DNA from: JBCBSZ01 sp039185015
Lineage (GTDB): Bacteria > Actinomycetota > Acidimicrobiia > Acidimicrobiales > Poriferisodalaceae
Reading direction: 5' to 3'
Assembly (NCBI GenBank): GCA_039185015.1
Contig: JBCDAU010000018.1
Coordinates: forward strand, 38,638-102,637
Length of the DNA: 64,000 nucleotides
Position 1 is the stretch's first letter. The number at the start of each line of letters is the position of its first letter. The notes under the pieces were generated by a model. That model had not been told where the DNA came from. It was given only the letters and a program-made list of their open reading frames with translations, and did no database searches. Positions 1 to 8,087 of the stretch are shown here, piece after piece. The translations under genes and the position numbers were made by a program.

Positions 1-102
1 GTCCCGCTCGAAGTCGGCCGGCAGCTCGCCGGAGGTACGGCGTCGACGCACCTCGGTGTCGATCTCGGCCAGCAGCCGGTCATGGTCCAACTCGGTCGCC
101 AT
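1..102 (-). CDS. N-terminal fragment of an unidentified protein
   Basis: Reading leftward from an ATG at 102, the frame MATELDHDRLLAEIDTEVRR... stays open to the window edge, so only the first 34 residues are present. The composition (charged, amphipathic, Arg-rich helix) is that of real coding sequence in this genome. I recall similar N-termini on actinobacterial proteins of sugar and glycosyl clusters, but too little is visible to name a family. The gene is divergent from cofD and separated from it by the tandem repeat. Confidence 0.5.
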   Translation of the reverse strand, partial: MATELDHDRLLAEIDTEVRRRRTSGELPADFERD

Positions 103-141
103 CGGCGACACGGTATCTCCGGGTCGGCGGCGACCCATGGA

Positions 142-340
142 GCCTCGCTCCCGCCCGCTCTGGTCTCGCTTCCTCGATGCTCCACGCCGACTCCGTCGGC
201 CCTGCGCATCCGCTCGCTCGACGGGCCGCTCGAGCCCCATTCCCGCCCGCTCTGGTCTCGCTACCTCGATGCTCCACGCCGACTCCGTCGGCCCTGCGCA
301 TCCGCTCGCTCGACGGGCCGCTCGAGCCCCGCTCCGGTCC
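142..340. repeat. 92-bp tandem repeat, about two copies
   Basis: Two copies of a 92-base unit lie head to tail. The segment starting TCCCGCCCGCTCTGGTCTCG at 149 recurs at 241 almost base for base, and the start of a third copy (CGAGCCCCGCTCC) appears near 320-335. The block fills most of the space between the leftward partial gene and cofD. It can be read through in several frames without stops because of its GC content, but no plausible protein results. No inverted termini suggest a mobile element. Confidence 0.85.
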
Positions 341-385
341 GCCCTCAGCCTCGGCGCGCAGGTCCGGGCGGCTACGGTCGCCGCC

Positions 386-1318
386 GTGATCACCGTCATC
401 GCCGGGGGCGTCGGCGCCGCCCGCTTCCTCCGCGGCCTCGTCGAGACCGTCGACCCCACCCGTTGCCGGGCGATCGTCAACGTCGGCGACGATCTCGTCC
501 TCCACGGTCTCCACATCAGCCCGGACATCGACACCTGCATCTACACCGTCGCCGACGCCATCGACCCCGAGCGGGGATGGGGGCTCGTCGACGAGACGTG
601 GCGGGCGATGGAGGCGCTCGGCCGGTACGGCGGGGAGAACTGGTTCTCCCTCGGCGACCAGGACCTCGCCACCCACCTGCACCGCACGCAGCGGCTCCGC
701 GAGGGGGCGACGCTGACCGAGGTCACCGGCGAGCTCGCCCGGGCCTGGGGCCTGGATCTCACGATCCTCCCGGTGACCGACGACGAGCTCCGCACCCACG
801 TCTCGGTGCCCGGCGAGGGCGAGCTGTCGTTCCAGCAGTACTTCGTCGGGCGCCAGCACGCCGTCCCGATCGACGGGGTCCGGTTCGCCGGCGAGGAGGC
901 TGCTCGGCCGGGTCCGGACGTGCTCGCGTCGATCAGGGATGCGGACGTCGTGGTGATCGCACCGTCGAACCCGATCGTCTCGATCGGTCCGGTCCTCGCG
1001 GTGCCAGGGGTCCGGGAGGCCCTGGCCGCCCGTCGCGAGCAGGTCGTGGCCATCTCGCCGATCATCGGCGGGCAGGCGTTGAAGGGGCCGGCTGCCGACA
1101 TGCTGTCGACCCTCGGCCACGAGGTGTCGGCCGTCGGCATCGCCCGCCTCTACGCCGAGCTCGCCGAGACGCTGGTGCTCGACGATGCCGACGCCGACCT
1201 CGCGGCGGCCGTGGCCGGGGTTGGGGTCCGGCCGCTCGTGCGCGACACGATCATGAGCACCCCGGAGCGGTCGGCCGCCCTGGCCGCCGCCACCATCGCC
1301 GCAGGGAGCGATCGATGA
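386..1318 (+). CDS. cofD: 2-phospho-L-lactate transferase (coenzyme F420 biosynthesis)
   Basis: CofD/FbiA transfers the 2-phospholactyl-type (in actinobacteria phosphoenolpyruvyl) moiety from its GDP-activated form to the deazaflavin FO, giving F420-0 or dehydro-F420-0. The GTG at 386 was chosen because the protein then begins with the family's first strand and glycine loop (ITVIAGGVGAARFLRGL), and 310 residues is the usual length. Other family features are NVGDD at about residue 33, HISPDIDTCIYT soon after, and a late IAPSNPIVSIGPVLAVPG segment. An open frame continues upstream into the repeat but is not needed. The stop overlaps the cofE start by four bases (ATGA), so the two are translationally coupled. 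Confidence 0.9.
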   Translation: MITVIAGGVGAARFLRGLVETVDPTRCRAIVNVGDDLVLHGLHISPDIDTCIYTVADAIDPERGWGLVDETWRAMEALGRYGGENWFSLGDQDLATHLHRTQRLREGATLTEVTGELARAWGLDLTILPVTDDELRTHVSVPGEGELSFQQYFVGRQHAVPIDGVRFAGEEAARPGPDVLASIRDADVVVIAPSNPIVSIGPVLAVPGVREALAARREQVVAISPIIGGQALKGPAADMLSTLGHEVSAVGIARLYAELAETLVLDDADADLAAAVAGVGVRPLVRDTIMSTPERSAALAAATIAAGSDR

Positions 1319-2034
1319 GCCTGACCCTCCTCCCCCTCCACGGCATCGGCGAGGTCCGCCGGGGAGACGACCTCGGTGACGTGATCCTCGCCGCCGCCGA
1401 CGGCTCCGCTCCGGAGCGGCCCACGATCGAGGACGGCGACGTGCTCGTCGTCACGCAGAAGATCGTCTCGAAGGCCGAAGGGGCGATGGCCCAGGTCGAT
1501 CCGAGCGATCCGCTCTCGCACAAGCCGCTCGTCGAGCGGGAGTCCGTGCGGATACTCCGCCGCCGGGGCGAGCTGATCATCTCCGAGACCAAGCACGGCT
1601 TCGTGTGCGCCAACGCCGGCATCGACCTGTCGAACGTCGACCGAGGCTGGTGCGCGCTGCTCCCGGAGGACTCCGATCGGTCGGCCCGCCGCATCCGCGA
1701 TCAGCTCAAGGGCCGCGCCGGGGTGGACGTGGCGGTGATCATCTCCGACACCTTCGGCCGTCCGTGGCGTCGCGGCGTGACCGACGTGGCGATCGGCTGC
1801 GCCGGCATCGGCGCCATCCTCGACCTGCGGGGCTCGTCGGACGCCCTCGGCCGGGAGCTGATGGTGACCGAGGTCGCGGTCGTCGACGAGCTCGCCGGTG
1901 CTGCGGACCTGGTGATGGGCAAGGCCACCGGCGTACCGGTCGCCATCGTTCGGGGTGTCGACGCCGACTGGCTGGGCGCCGGCTCGGTGGGCGAGGAGAT
2001 CATCCGCGACCCGGCCGACGACCTGTTCCGCTGA
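1315..2034 (+). CDS. cofE: coenzyme F420-0:L-glutamate ligase
   Basis: CofE adds glutamate residues to F420-0 in a GTP-dependent reaction. The 239-residue product shows the family's early GDVLVVTQKIVSKAEG segment (residues about 42-57), a VRILRRRGELIISETKHGFVCANAGID stretch in two blocks, the ISDTFGRPWRRG motif near residue 144, and TDVAIGCAGI after it. The length matches stand-alone archaeal-type CofE. Mycobacterial FbiB carries an extra C-terminal nitroreductase-like domain that is absent here. The ATG at 1315 overlaps the cofD stop. The stop abuts the end of the convergent nucleotidyltransferase gene with no spacer. Confidence 0.92.
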   Translation: MSLTLLPLHGIGEVRRGDDLGDVILAAADGSAPERPTIEDGDVLVVTQKIVSKAEGAMAQVDPSDPLSHKPLVERESVRILRRRGELIISETKHGFVCANAGIDLSNVDRGWCALLPEDSDRSARRIRDQLKGRAGVDVAVIISDTFGRPWRRGVTDVAIGCAGIGAILDLRGSSDALGRELMVTEVAVVDELAGAADLVMGKATGVPVAIVRGVDADWLGAGSVGEEIIRDPADDLFR

Positions 2035-2505
2035 TCAGCCCCGCTGGGCTCGGGGCTCGCCCCCCTCGAGACCGAGCTCGGTGTTGATCCGGGTCGACGA
2101 GTCCACCTTCTCGGAGCCCCCGACCCCGAACACGAGCTCGATCCCGTGCTCGAGGCAGACCTCGGTCTCCGGGATCGCTGCCTCCGACTGACGGTCCCCA
2201 CCGTTGCCGAACGCGATCTCGTGACCCCGGTATCGCTCGGCCACCTCGACGAGCGTGCGGGTGACGGACGGGTCGTCGTCGACGGAGATCAGGGCGTCAT
2301 CGACGATGCGCAGGGCCTGCACGATCCGGAGTCGGTCCTGCTCGTCGAGGATCACGCGACCCTTCTTGAGCACCTGCTGACGGTTGTTGTTGACGATCAC
2401 GACCAGGTGGTCGGCCCGGGATCGCGCATCCTCCAGCATGTCGAGGTGTCCGGCGTGCAGGGGGCTGAAGTAGCCGCTCACCACCATCACGCTCTTGCCT
2501 GTCAT
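2035..2505 (-). CDS. small cytidylyltransferase-fold nucleotidyltransferase
   Basis: A 156-residue protein of the HxGH nucleotidyltransferase superfamily: GYFSPLHAGHLDMLEDA at residues 11-27 carries the HAGH nucleotide-binding motif. This fold includes glycerol-3-phosphate cytidylyltransferase (TagD) and heptose-1-phosphate adenylyltransferase, but the C-terminal ISSTS-type signature is replaced by VDSSTRIN, so the substrate cannot be assigned. The start is supported by a strong ribosome site (GGAGGAG about 6 bases before the ATG). With the glycosyltransferases further right, a role in activating a polyol or sugar phosphate is plausible but inferred. Confidence 0.75.
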   Translation of the reverse strand: MTGKSVMVVSGYFSPLHAGHLDMLEDARSRADHLVVIVNNNRQQVLKKGRVILDEQDRLRIVQALRIVDDALISVDDDPSVTRTLVEVAERYRGHEIAFGNGGDRQSEAAIPETEVCLEHGIELVFGVGGSEKVDSSTRINTELGLEGGEPRAQRG

Positions 2506-2645
2506 CGCGGTACTCCTCCCACCTCTCCCGTGAGCGCCACCCGCTCATCACGGACCGAGGCGGCGACCGAGGGTACGGGGCGGCGAGTGCACCACCAAAC
2601 GGCGAGAACGCGCGCTCAGTGTGTGGCTCGCCCGCACGCTCCCTG

Positions 2646-2662
2646 GCGGGCGGACCGCCCGC
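2646..2662 (-). terminator. possible hairpin terminator
   Basis: GCGGGCGG at 2646-2653 is followed, after one base, by its exact complement CCGCCCGC at 2655-2662. It lies about 35 bases downstream of the leftward gene ending at 2698. There is no T-run, so it is at best a weak or Rho-assisted terminator. Confidence 0.35.
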
Positions 2663-2697
2663 TCACTGCGGGGACAGGTTGCGGGCTGGCCGCCTGC

Positions 2698-3558
2698 TCA
2701 CTCGTCGGACGGAGCGGTGGTGTCGGCCGGAGCCTCGTCCTCGGCCGGCGTGGTGGTCTCGGCCGGCGCCTCGTCCTCGGCCGGGGCGTCCTCGTCGCCG
2801 GAGTCGTCGTCGCCGGAGTCGGTGAAGGCCTGGTCGAGGTCGTCCGGCGAGATGATGTTGCCGTCGTCGTCGACCACCGGAGCGAGGTCGTCGACGGTGT
2901 CGTTGACCGAACCGGGCTGGAGGATCTCGGCATCGTCCGGGCCGAAGAAGAACGTGTAGACCTCGCCGTCGTCACGGAACCGGATGCGGTCGAAGCCACC
3001 CTCGAAGATCTCGGGCTCGGGGTCGTCGACGGCGTCCCACTTGGCGACCCGCCACTCCCCCTCGGAACCGTCGGCGCACTCGTCACCGTTGGCCCGCACC
3101 TCGCCGCCGGGGAGCTCCCACTCGTCGTCGCCGGCGTCGAGCGCGACCTGGTCGAAGAAGACCTCGAGCGTCGCCCGGCTGCCGCGGGCACGCGAGGAGA
3201 ACGGATGGATGTGGATGAACCCGTCGGCGTGGGTGTGGATGCCGGTCTGGTCGGCGCCGTCATCGACGAACGGCGGCAGGAACGAGCCGCTCTCGCCGAC
3301 CGTGCAGTCGAAGACCCCGTACGCGGCGTGCCAGTGGTCGCCCTGGATGCCACCCGAGGCGGTGGCGACGTTCAGGAGCGGTCGCTCGCCTGCGGTGGAC
3401 TCACGCTCGCCTCGGGCGACGAAGACCAGCAGCGAACCGACGACGACGACGCCGGCGACGAGCGCAGGGAAGCCGAGGCGGCGCTGCGGACGGGCGGACC
3501 GCGAACGGCCCGACGAGGCGACCTTGGCGACCTTCTTGGCGGAGTTCTCTCGTGCCAT
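2698..3558 (-). CDS. membrane-anchored protein with a His-rich domain, function unknown
   Basis: A basic N-terminus (residues 1-27) precedes one membrane segment (about 28-48, GFPALVAGVVVVGSLLVFVA), so the rest is probably extracytoplasmic. The conserved-looking core holds GDHWHAAYGVFDC and then TGIHTHADGFIHIHPF, a cluster of histidines that could bind metal. After about residue 220 the chain becomes a low-complexity acidic tail rich in D, E, A, P and T, with repeated AEDEAPAETT-like units. I recall the His-rich core from uncharacterised Acidimicrobiia proteins, but no function is known to me. It stands alone between the nucleotidyltransferase and the glycosyltransferase genes. Confidence 0.75.
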   Translation of the reverse strand: MARENSAKKVAKVASSGRSRSARPQRRLGFPALVAGVVVVGSLLVFVARGERESTAGERPLLNVATASGGIQGDHWHAAYGVFDCTVGESGSFLPPFVDDGADQTGIHTHADGFIHIHPFSSRARGSRATLEVFFDQVALDAGDDEWELPGGEVRANGDECADGSEGEWRVAKWDAVDDPEPEIFEGGFDRIRFRDDGEVYTFFFGPDDAEILQPGSVNDTVDDLAPVVDDDGNIISPDDLDQAFTDSGDDDSGDEDAPAEDEAPAETTTPAEDEAPADTTAPSDE

Positions 3559-3621
3559 AACCCACGCAACGCTACCGGGGTGCCACCGGTTCCGGTGCTC
3601 ACCGACATCGGGACCAACGAC

Positions 3622-4842
3622 TCACTGGCGCAGCTCGGCGACCAGCGACTCGTAGGCCTCGGCGACGCCGGCGGGCGACAGCCAGCCCTCCACGTAGGCC
3701 CGCCCGCGGTCCCCGGCGGCCGCAGCGGCGGCCCGGTCGTCGACGAGCTGGAGCAGCCCGGCGACGAAGGCGTCCGGGTCCTCGGCGGGCACGGCCACGC
3801 CGGCGTCGGCGGCCTCGACGACGGTCGCGACCTCGGTGCCGGGGTCGACGCTTGCCAGGACCGGCCGGGCCGCGGCGAGGATCGAGTAGAGCTTCGACGG
3901 CACGGAGGCCTTCGCGAGCCCGCGCCGTAGGGCCACCACGTGGACGTCGGCGGCGGCGAGCACCTCGGGGAGCCGCTCACGGGGTTGGAGTGGGGCGAAC
4001 ACGACGTTGTCGCGGCCCTCGGCCCGGCGCCGCAGCTCGTCCAGTCCGCTCCCGCCGCCGTTGACCACGATCACGACGTCGGGACGGTCCTGCAACGCGT
4101 CGGCGGCGTCGACGAGCAGCTCGAGCGGTTGCGAGAAGCCGATGTTGCCGGCGTACATCACGACCGTGCGGTCGCCGAGCCCGTATTCCTCCCGATAGGC
4201 GTTCTCGCGGGGCCCGGGAGCGATCCTCGCCAGGTCGACGAAGTTCGGGATGACCCGCACCTTGTCGGGGTCGTCGGCCCGGGGTGCGAGGTTCTGCCTG
4301 AGGTCCTCCGAGAGCACCGTGACCGCATCGGCACGCCGGTAGGTCCAGCCCTCGAGCGCCGACAGCAGCCGCACGAGCCGACCGGGCCCGACGGCCCCCG
4401 TGTCGACGAGCACGTCCGGGTAGACGTCCTGGACGTTGAAGACGTACGCCGCCCGCCGCAGCCGGGCGATGAACCAGCCCGTCGTGCCGATCGTCAGCGG
4501 TGGCGACATGGCGATCACCGCATCGGCCCGGCGCGGACGAAGTCCCGCGACCGTGCAGGCCGCCGTGAAGCCGACGAAGGACAGCGCACGTCTGGGGATG
4601 CTCGTCTTGTCGGGGGCGGGGAACGGGTGAACTCGGACGATGCGGCCCCAGTTCGTGCGCTCGAAGCGCCAGGGCCGTCCCCGCCACTCCACGTCGACCT
4701 CGTGGCCGAGGTACCAGGGCAGGGAGGTGATGACCTCGACCTCGTGGCCCCGGGCGGTGAGCTCCTCGACCCAGCGACCGGCGACCTCACCGGTCGGCGC
4801 CACGTCGGGCGGGAAGTGCGGGACGAACAGGACGAGGCGCAC
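3622..4842 (-). CDS. GT4-family glycosyltransferase
   Basis: A 406-residue GT-B enzyme. The N-terminal half opens with LFVPHFPPDVAPTGEVAGRW, typical of WbuB-like transferases, and includes FNVQDVYPDVLVDTGAVGP near residue 150. The C-terminal half holds the nucleotide-sugar domain (VMYAGNIGFSQPLELLVDAA, then PSKLYSILAAARPVLASVDP, in place of the classic EGFG...E block). This arrangement is usual for transferases moving N-acetylated 6-deoxyhexoses onto a lipid carrier, at the cytoplasmic face. It is followed leftward by the His-rich membrane protein after 63 bases. The next glycosyltransferase gene upstream ends 12 bases before its start, so they are probably co-transcribed. Confidence 0.88.
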   Translation of the reverse strand: MRLVLFVPHFPPDVAPTGEVAGRWVEELTARGHEVEVITSLPWYLGHEVDVEWRGRPWRFERTNWGRIVRVHPFPAPDKTSIPRRALSFVGFTAACTVAGLRPRRADAVIAMSPPLTIGTTGWFIARLRRAAYVFNVQDVYPDVLVDTGAVGPGRLVRLLSALEGWTYRRADAVTVLSEDLRQNLAPRADDPDKVRVIPNFVDLARIAPGPRENAYREEYGLGDRTVVMYAGNIGFSQPLELLVDAADALQDRPDVVIVVNGGGSGLDELRRRAEGRDNVVFAPLQPRERLPEVLAAADVHVVALRRGLAKASVPSKLYSILAAARPVLASVDPGTEVATVVEAADAGVAVPAEDPDAFVAGLLQLVDDRAAAAAAGDRGRAYVEGWLSPAGVAEAYESLVAELRQ

Positions 4843-4854
4843 GGAACGACGACG

Positions 4855-5973
4855 CTACTGCGCGCTCCGGTCGGGCCCCATCGCACGGCGCCAGGCCGCG
4901 ACGAGCGTCTCCGCGGCGATCTCGGGGCGATGGACCCGGGCGCGCGCCCTGCCCGCCTCGACGTCGACGCCGTCAGGTCGGCGGCCCGAGACGAGACCGA
5001 CCATCGCTGCGGCCCACCCGTCGACATCGTCCGGGTCGAGCAGGGATCCGACGCCGGCGACGAGGTCGGGCAACGGCGACGCGGTCGACGACACCACCGG
5101 CACGTCGAGGGCCATGGCCTCGACGACCGGAGCACCGAACCCCTCGTACCGGGACGGGAACACGAGCCCGGCTGCTCCGGCGACGACCGCGCCGAGCACC
5201 GGCTCGTCGACCTGGCCGAGATGGTGGACCCAGCGCGCCAACGCCGGGTCGGCGAGGCGGCGGGTGAGCTCGTCGTGGTGGCGGCCCGGTCCGCCGGTGA
5301 GCACCAGGTGGGGTCGCTCGGCCTCCGGGATCAGGAGGAGGGCGTCGAGCAGGGTGTCGTGGTTCTTGTGCGGGTAGCTGCGCGCCGGGAAGACGACGTA
5401 GCGGTCTGGCAGCTCGGGCGGGAGCGGTCCGTCGGTCGGGAGGCGTGGAACGGCATGGGGCACGACGGCGATCTGTTCGGGCGGCACGTCGAAGGCCTCC
5501 CCGACGTGGGCGGCGACCGGCTCGCTCACCGCGGTGACCAGGTCGGCCCGTCGGGCGGACATCGGCACCATCGTCGCGAGGTATCGCCGCTTGACCTCGG
5601 AGAACCACTCGGGGTGCTCCAGGTACTGGAGGTCGTGGATCGTGAGCATGCGCCGGCTCGGGGCGAGCAGTGGGATGGTCCCGCCGACGTGGTGCACGAC
5701 GTCGACGCGTCGGGTCCGCGCCGCCAACCAGGTCGTCTCGGCGGCGACCCGCACCGGACGGCGAGCACCGTCGATCGGAGCGGTCTCCAGCTCGAAGTGG
5801 CCGGCGAGGTCAGGATGGGCGTCGGCGAAGCCCGGCAACGCGTACAGCGTGACGTCGACGTCGATCGGGTCGAGCTGGGCGACGCCACGCAGGAGCCGCG
5901 TGGCGTAGCTCTCGGTCCCACCGACGTCACCGGCGACGAGCCAGAGGAGGTTGACCGCGACCCGCAGGCTCAC
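4855..5973 (-). CDS. GT4-family glycosyltransferase
   Basis: The GTG at 5973 overlaps the stop of the upstream glycosyltransferase (GTGA) and places the first Rossmann strand, LRVAVNLLWLVAGDVGGTES, right at the N-terminus; the longer open frame upstream is a shadow of the neighbour. The 372-residue product has the GT4 C-terminal signature: YVVFPARSYPHKNHDTLLDA, LVLTGGPGRHHDELTR and FPSRYEGFGAPVVEAMALD (the E-x7-E pair binds the nucleotide sugar). The closest family type is mannosyl/rhamnosyl transferase. The acceptor is unknown. Confidence 0.88.
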   Translation of the reverse strand: MSLRVAVNLLWLVAGDVGGTESYATRLLRGVAQLDPIDVDVTLYALPGFADAHPDLAGHFELETAPIDGARRPVRVAAETTWLAARTRRVDVVHHVGGTIPLLAPSRRMLTIHDLQYLEHPEWFSEVKRRYLATMVPMSARRADLVTAVSEPVAAHVGEAFDVPPEQIAVVPHAVPRLPTDGPLPPELPDRYVVFPARSYPHKNHDTLLDALLLIPEAERPHLVLTGGPGRHHDELTRRLADPALARWVHHLGQVDEPVLGAVVAGAAGLVFPSRYEGFGAPVVEAMALDVPVVSSTASPLPDLVAGVGSLLDPDDVDGWAAAMVGLVSGRRPDGVDVEAGRARARVHRPEIAAETLVAAWRRAMGPDRSAQ

Positions 5974-7091
5974 CTCGCCACCTCTCGGTACGCCTCGACG
6001 GTGAGCTGTGCGGTCCGGTCCCAGGTGTATCGGGCCGCCTGCGCAGGGGCGGCGGAGGCGAGCCGGCTCCGGAGCCCATCGTCGGTGACGATGCTCCGCA
6101 GCGCCTCGGCGAGGGCGTCGGGATCCGTCGGCTCGACCGCGATCCCGGCATCGCCGACGAGCTCCTCGGTCGAGGTACCGGTCGACGTCACGACCGGTGT
6201 GCCCTGCGCGAACGCCTCGAGCACCGGGAACCCGAAGCCCTCCGCGAGGCTGGGCAGGCACGTCACGACGGCGCCGGCGTGCAACGCCTCCAACTCGGCG
6301 CGCGGGACGAACCCGGTGGTGACGACGCGGGTACGGTCCGGGTCGATGCGATCGGCCAGTTCGGGTGGATACGCCTCCCGCCACCCGCTGGGCCCGACGA
6401 GCGCGAGGTCGACGCCGTCGACGTCCCACCGGGCGATGGCCTCGAGGAGGCCGCGGAGGTTCTTGCGCGGCTCGAACGTGCCGTTCCAGAGGACGTAGGG
6501 CCGTTCGAGATCGTGGCGCCGCCGGACGTCCTCGACCCGTTCCGCGGCGACGGGCGAGACGTCGACGCCGAGGGGGACGACCCGTAACCGGTCCTCCTCG
6601 ATCCCGGCTGCGGCGACGTCGGCCGCCGTGGCTCGGGACGAGCAGAGCACGAGATCGGCGCGTCGGCGGATCGCGTCGAGGCCGGCACGCATGACCCGCA
6701 CGCCCCGCCCGGTGAACCAGTCGGGCTCGTGCAGGAACAGCAGGTCGTGGACGGTGACCACGAGCGGCGCCCGCGTCGCCGGGGTGATGACCGACGTCGC
6801 GTGCACCACGTCCACCGGGCCGGTGGCCCGTTCGACCCTGGGGCGGCCGAGGTGGTGCCAGGCGTCGGCGAGGAGCGGTCGCGGCAGCCGGTGGTGGGCT
6901 ACGTGCATGGGCGGGCGGAGCTCCTCCGGCGCCTCGGTGCGGTGCGCGCCGGCGACGCCGATCGGCTCGACGGTCGGATCGTCGACCAGTCGGCGGGCGA
7001 GCTGGACGGCCGCGACCGCGGTGCCGCCGGGCACCGGTGTCCAGGAGGCATCCATGGTCAGCGCGACCCTCAGCGCCAGGGTGTCGGGCAC
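5970..7091 (-). CDS. GT4-family glycosyltransferase
   Basis: The frame is open far upstream, but the GTG at 7091 begins VPDTLALRVALTMDASWTPV, the first strand and glycine loop of a GT-B fold. An ATG at 7055 would cut into that strand. The 373-residue product carries VVHATSVITPATRAPLVVTV, the domain linker at VLWNGTFEPRKNLRGLLEAI, and the sugar-nucleotide motif LAEGFGFPVLEAFAQGTPVV followed by STSTEELVGDAGI. It is the first gene of a leftward run of three transferases and is divergent from the epimerase gene at 7134, 42 bases away, so the promoters of both must lie in that gap or overlap coding sequence. Confidence 0.87.
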   Translation of the reverse strand: MPDTLALRVALTMDASWTPVPGGTAVAAVQLARRLVDDPTVEPIGVAGAHRTEAPEELRPPMHVAHHRLPRPLLADAWHHLGRPRVERATGPVDVVHATSVITPATRAPLVVTVHDLLFLHEPDWFTGRGVRVMRAGLDAIRRRADLVLCSSRATAADVAAAGIEEDRLRVVPLGVDVSPVAAERVEDVRRRHDLERPYVLWNGTFEPRKNLRGLLEAIARWDVDGVDLALVGPSGWREAYPPELADRIDPDRTRVVTTGFVPRAELEALHAGAVVTCLPSLAEGFGFPVLEAFAQGTPVVTSTGTSTEELVGDAGIAVEPTDPDALAEALRSIVTDDGLRSRLASAAPAQAARYTWDRTAQLTVEAYREVAR

Positions 7092-7133
7092 GGGCGGAGG
7101 GTAGCTGGGGCGGTGGAGCCCTACCCTGGTCGG

Positions 7134-8087
7134 ATGCTCTCTCTCGCCGGTCGGCCGGTGCTGCTCACGGGCGGGTCCGGATTCCTCGGCCGCCACGTCC
7201 TCGCGCTCCTGGAGGCCCGGGGCGCCGTCGTGCACGCTCCTCGCAGCGCGGACCACGATCTTCGCCGCGCCGACCAGGTCGCCGCCGCGTTCGACGCCAC
7301 CGAGCCAGAGCTCGTCGTGCACCTCGCCGCCAACGTCGGCGGCATCGGGGCGAACATGGCGGCGCCGGCCGACCTCTACCTCGACAACCTCCTGATGGGC
7401 ACGTTCGTCCTCGAGGAGGCCCGCCGTCGGGAGACACCGAAGACGGTCGTCGTCGGCACGATCTGCTCGTACCCGAAGCTCACCCCGGTTCCGTTCTCCG
7501 AGGACGACCTCTGGGCCGGGTACCCCGAGGAGACCAACGCCCCGTACGGCATCGCCAAGAAGGCGCAGCTGGTGCAGGCGCAGGCGAACCACGCCCAGTA
7601 CGGCCAGCGGATCGCCTACGTCATGCCGACGAACCTCTACGGCCCGGGCGACAAGTTCGACCCGGCCGTGTCGCACGTGATCCCGGCGCTCATCCGGAAG
7701 TGCGTCCTGGCGATCGAGGCCGGCGACGACAAGATCCCGGTGTGGGGCACGGGTCGGGCGACTCGGGAGTTCCTCTACGTCGAGGACGCAGCCGAGGGCG
7801 TCGTGCTCGCCGCAGAGCGGTACGACTCACCCGAGCCGGTGAACCTCGGCGCCAACCGCGAGGTCTCGATCCGCGAGATCGCCGAGCTCATCGCCGAGCT
7901 GACGGGCTTCGACGGCGAGCTGCAGTGGGATCCGTCGATGCCGGACGGTCAGCCCCGTCGTCGGGTCGATCCCGGCCGCGCCGAGATCGAGTTCGGCTTC
8001 CACGCCGACACCGACCTGCGGGACGGCCTGCGGCGGACCATCGACTGGTACCTCACCCACCGCGACGAGGCCGAGGGGCTCAGCTAG
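7134..8087 (+). CDS. NAD-dependent sugar epimerase, GDP-L-fucose synthase-like
   Basis: A 317-residue extended short-chain dehydrogenase. The N-terminus has VLLTGGSGFLGRHVLALLEA (NAD-binding GxxGxxG); catalytic residues are the STIC-equivalent Ser/Cys in GTICSYP and the Y-x3-K of PYGIAKKAQL near residue 141. The segments VHLAANVGGIGANMAAP and MPTNLYGPGDKFDP are hallmarks of GDP-L-fucose synthase (Fcl), which epimerises C3 and C5 and reduces C4 of GDP-4-keto-6-deoxymannose. No GDP-mannose 4,6-dehydratase is in the window, so the exact substrate is inferred. The last eight bases overlap the end of the convergent LCP gene. Confidence 0.85.
   Translation: MLSLAGRPVLLTGGSGFLGRHVLALLEARGAVVHAPRSADHDLRRADQVAAAFDATEPELVVHLAANVGGIGANMAAPADLYLDNLLMGTFVLEEARRRETPKTVVVGTICSYPKLTPVPFSEDDLWAGYPEETNAPYGIAKKAQLVQAQANHAQYGQRIAYVMPTNLYGPGDKFDPAVSHVIPALIRKCVLAIEAGDDKIPVWGTGRATREFLYVEDAAEGVVLAAERYDSPEPVNLGANREVSIREIAELIAELTGFDGELQWDPSMPDGQPRRRVDPGRAEIEFGFHADTDLRDGLRRTIDWYLTHRDEAEGLS

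Noticed and set aside
80..1120. Long leftward open frames opposite cofD.
   Set aside because: They are third-position GC shadows of cofD, rich in Arg/Asp/Gly without any domain, and cross the tandem repeat.
2646..2662. A strong Rho-independent terminator.
   Set aside because: The stem is perfect but no T-run follows on the relevant strand, so only a weak call is listed.
3940..6498. An 852-residue rightward frame across two glycosyltransferase genes.
   Set aside because: Antisense to two complete GT4 enzymes and without any domain.
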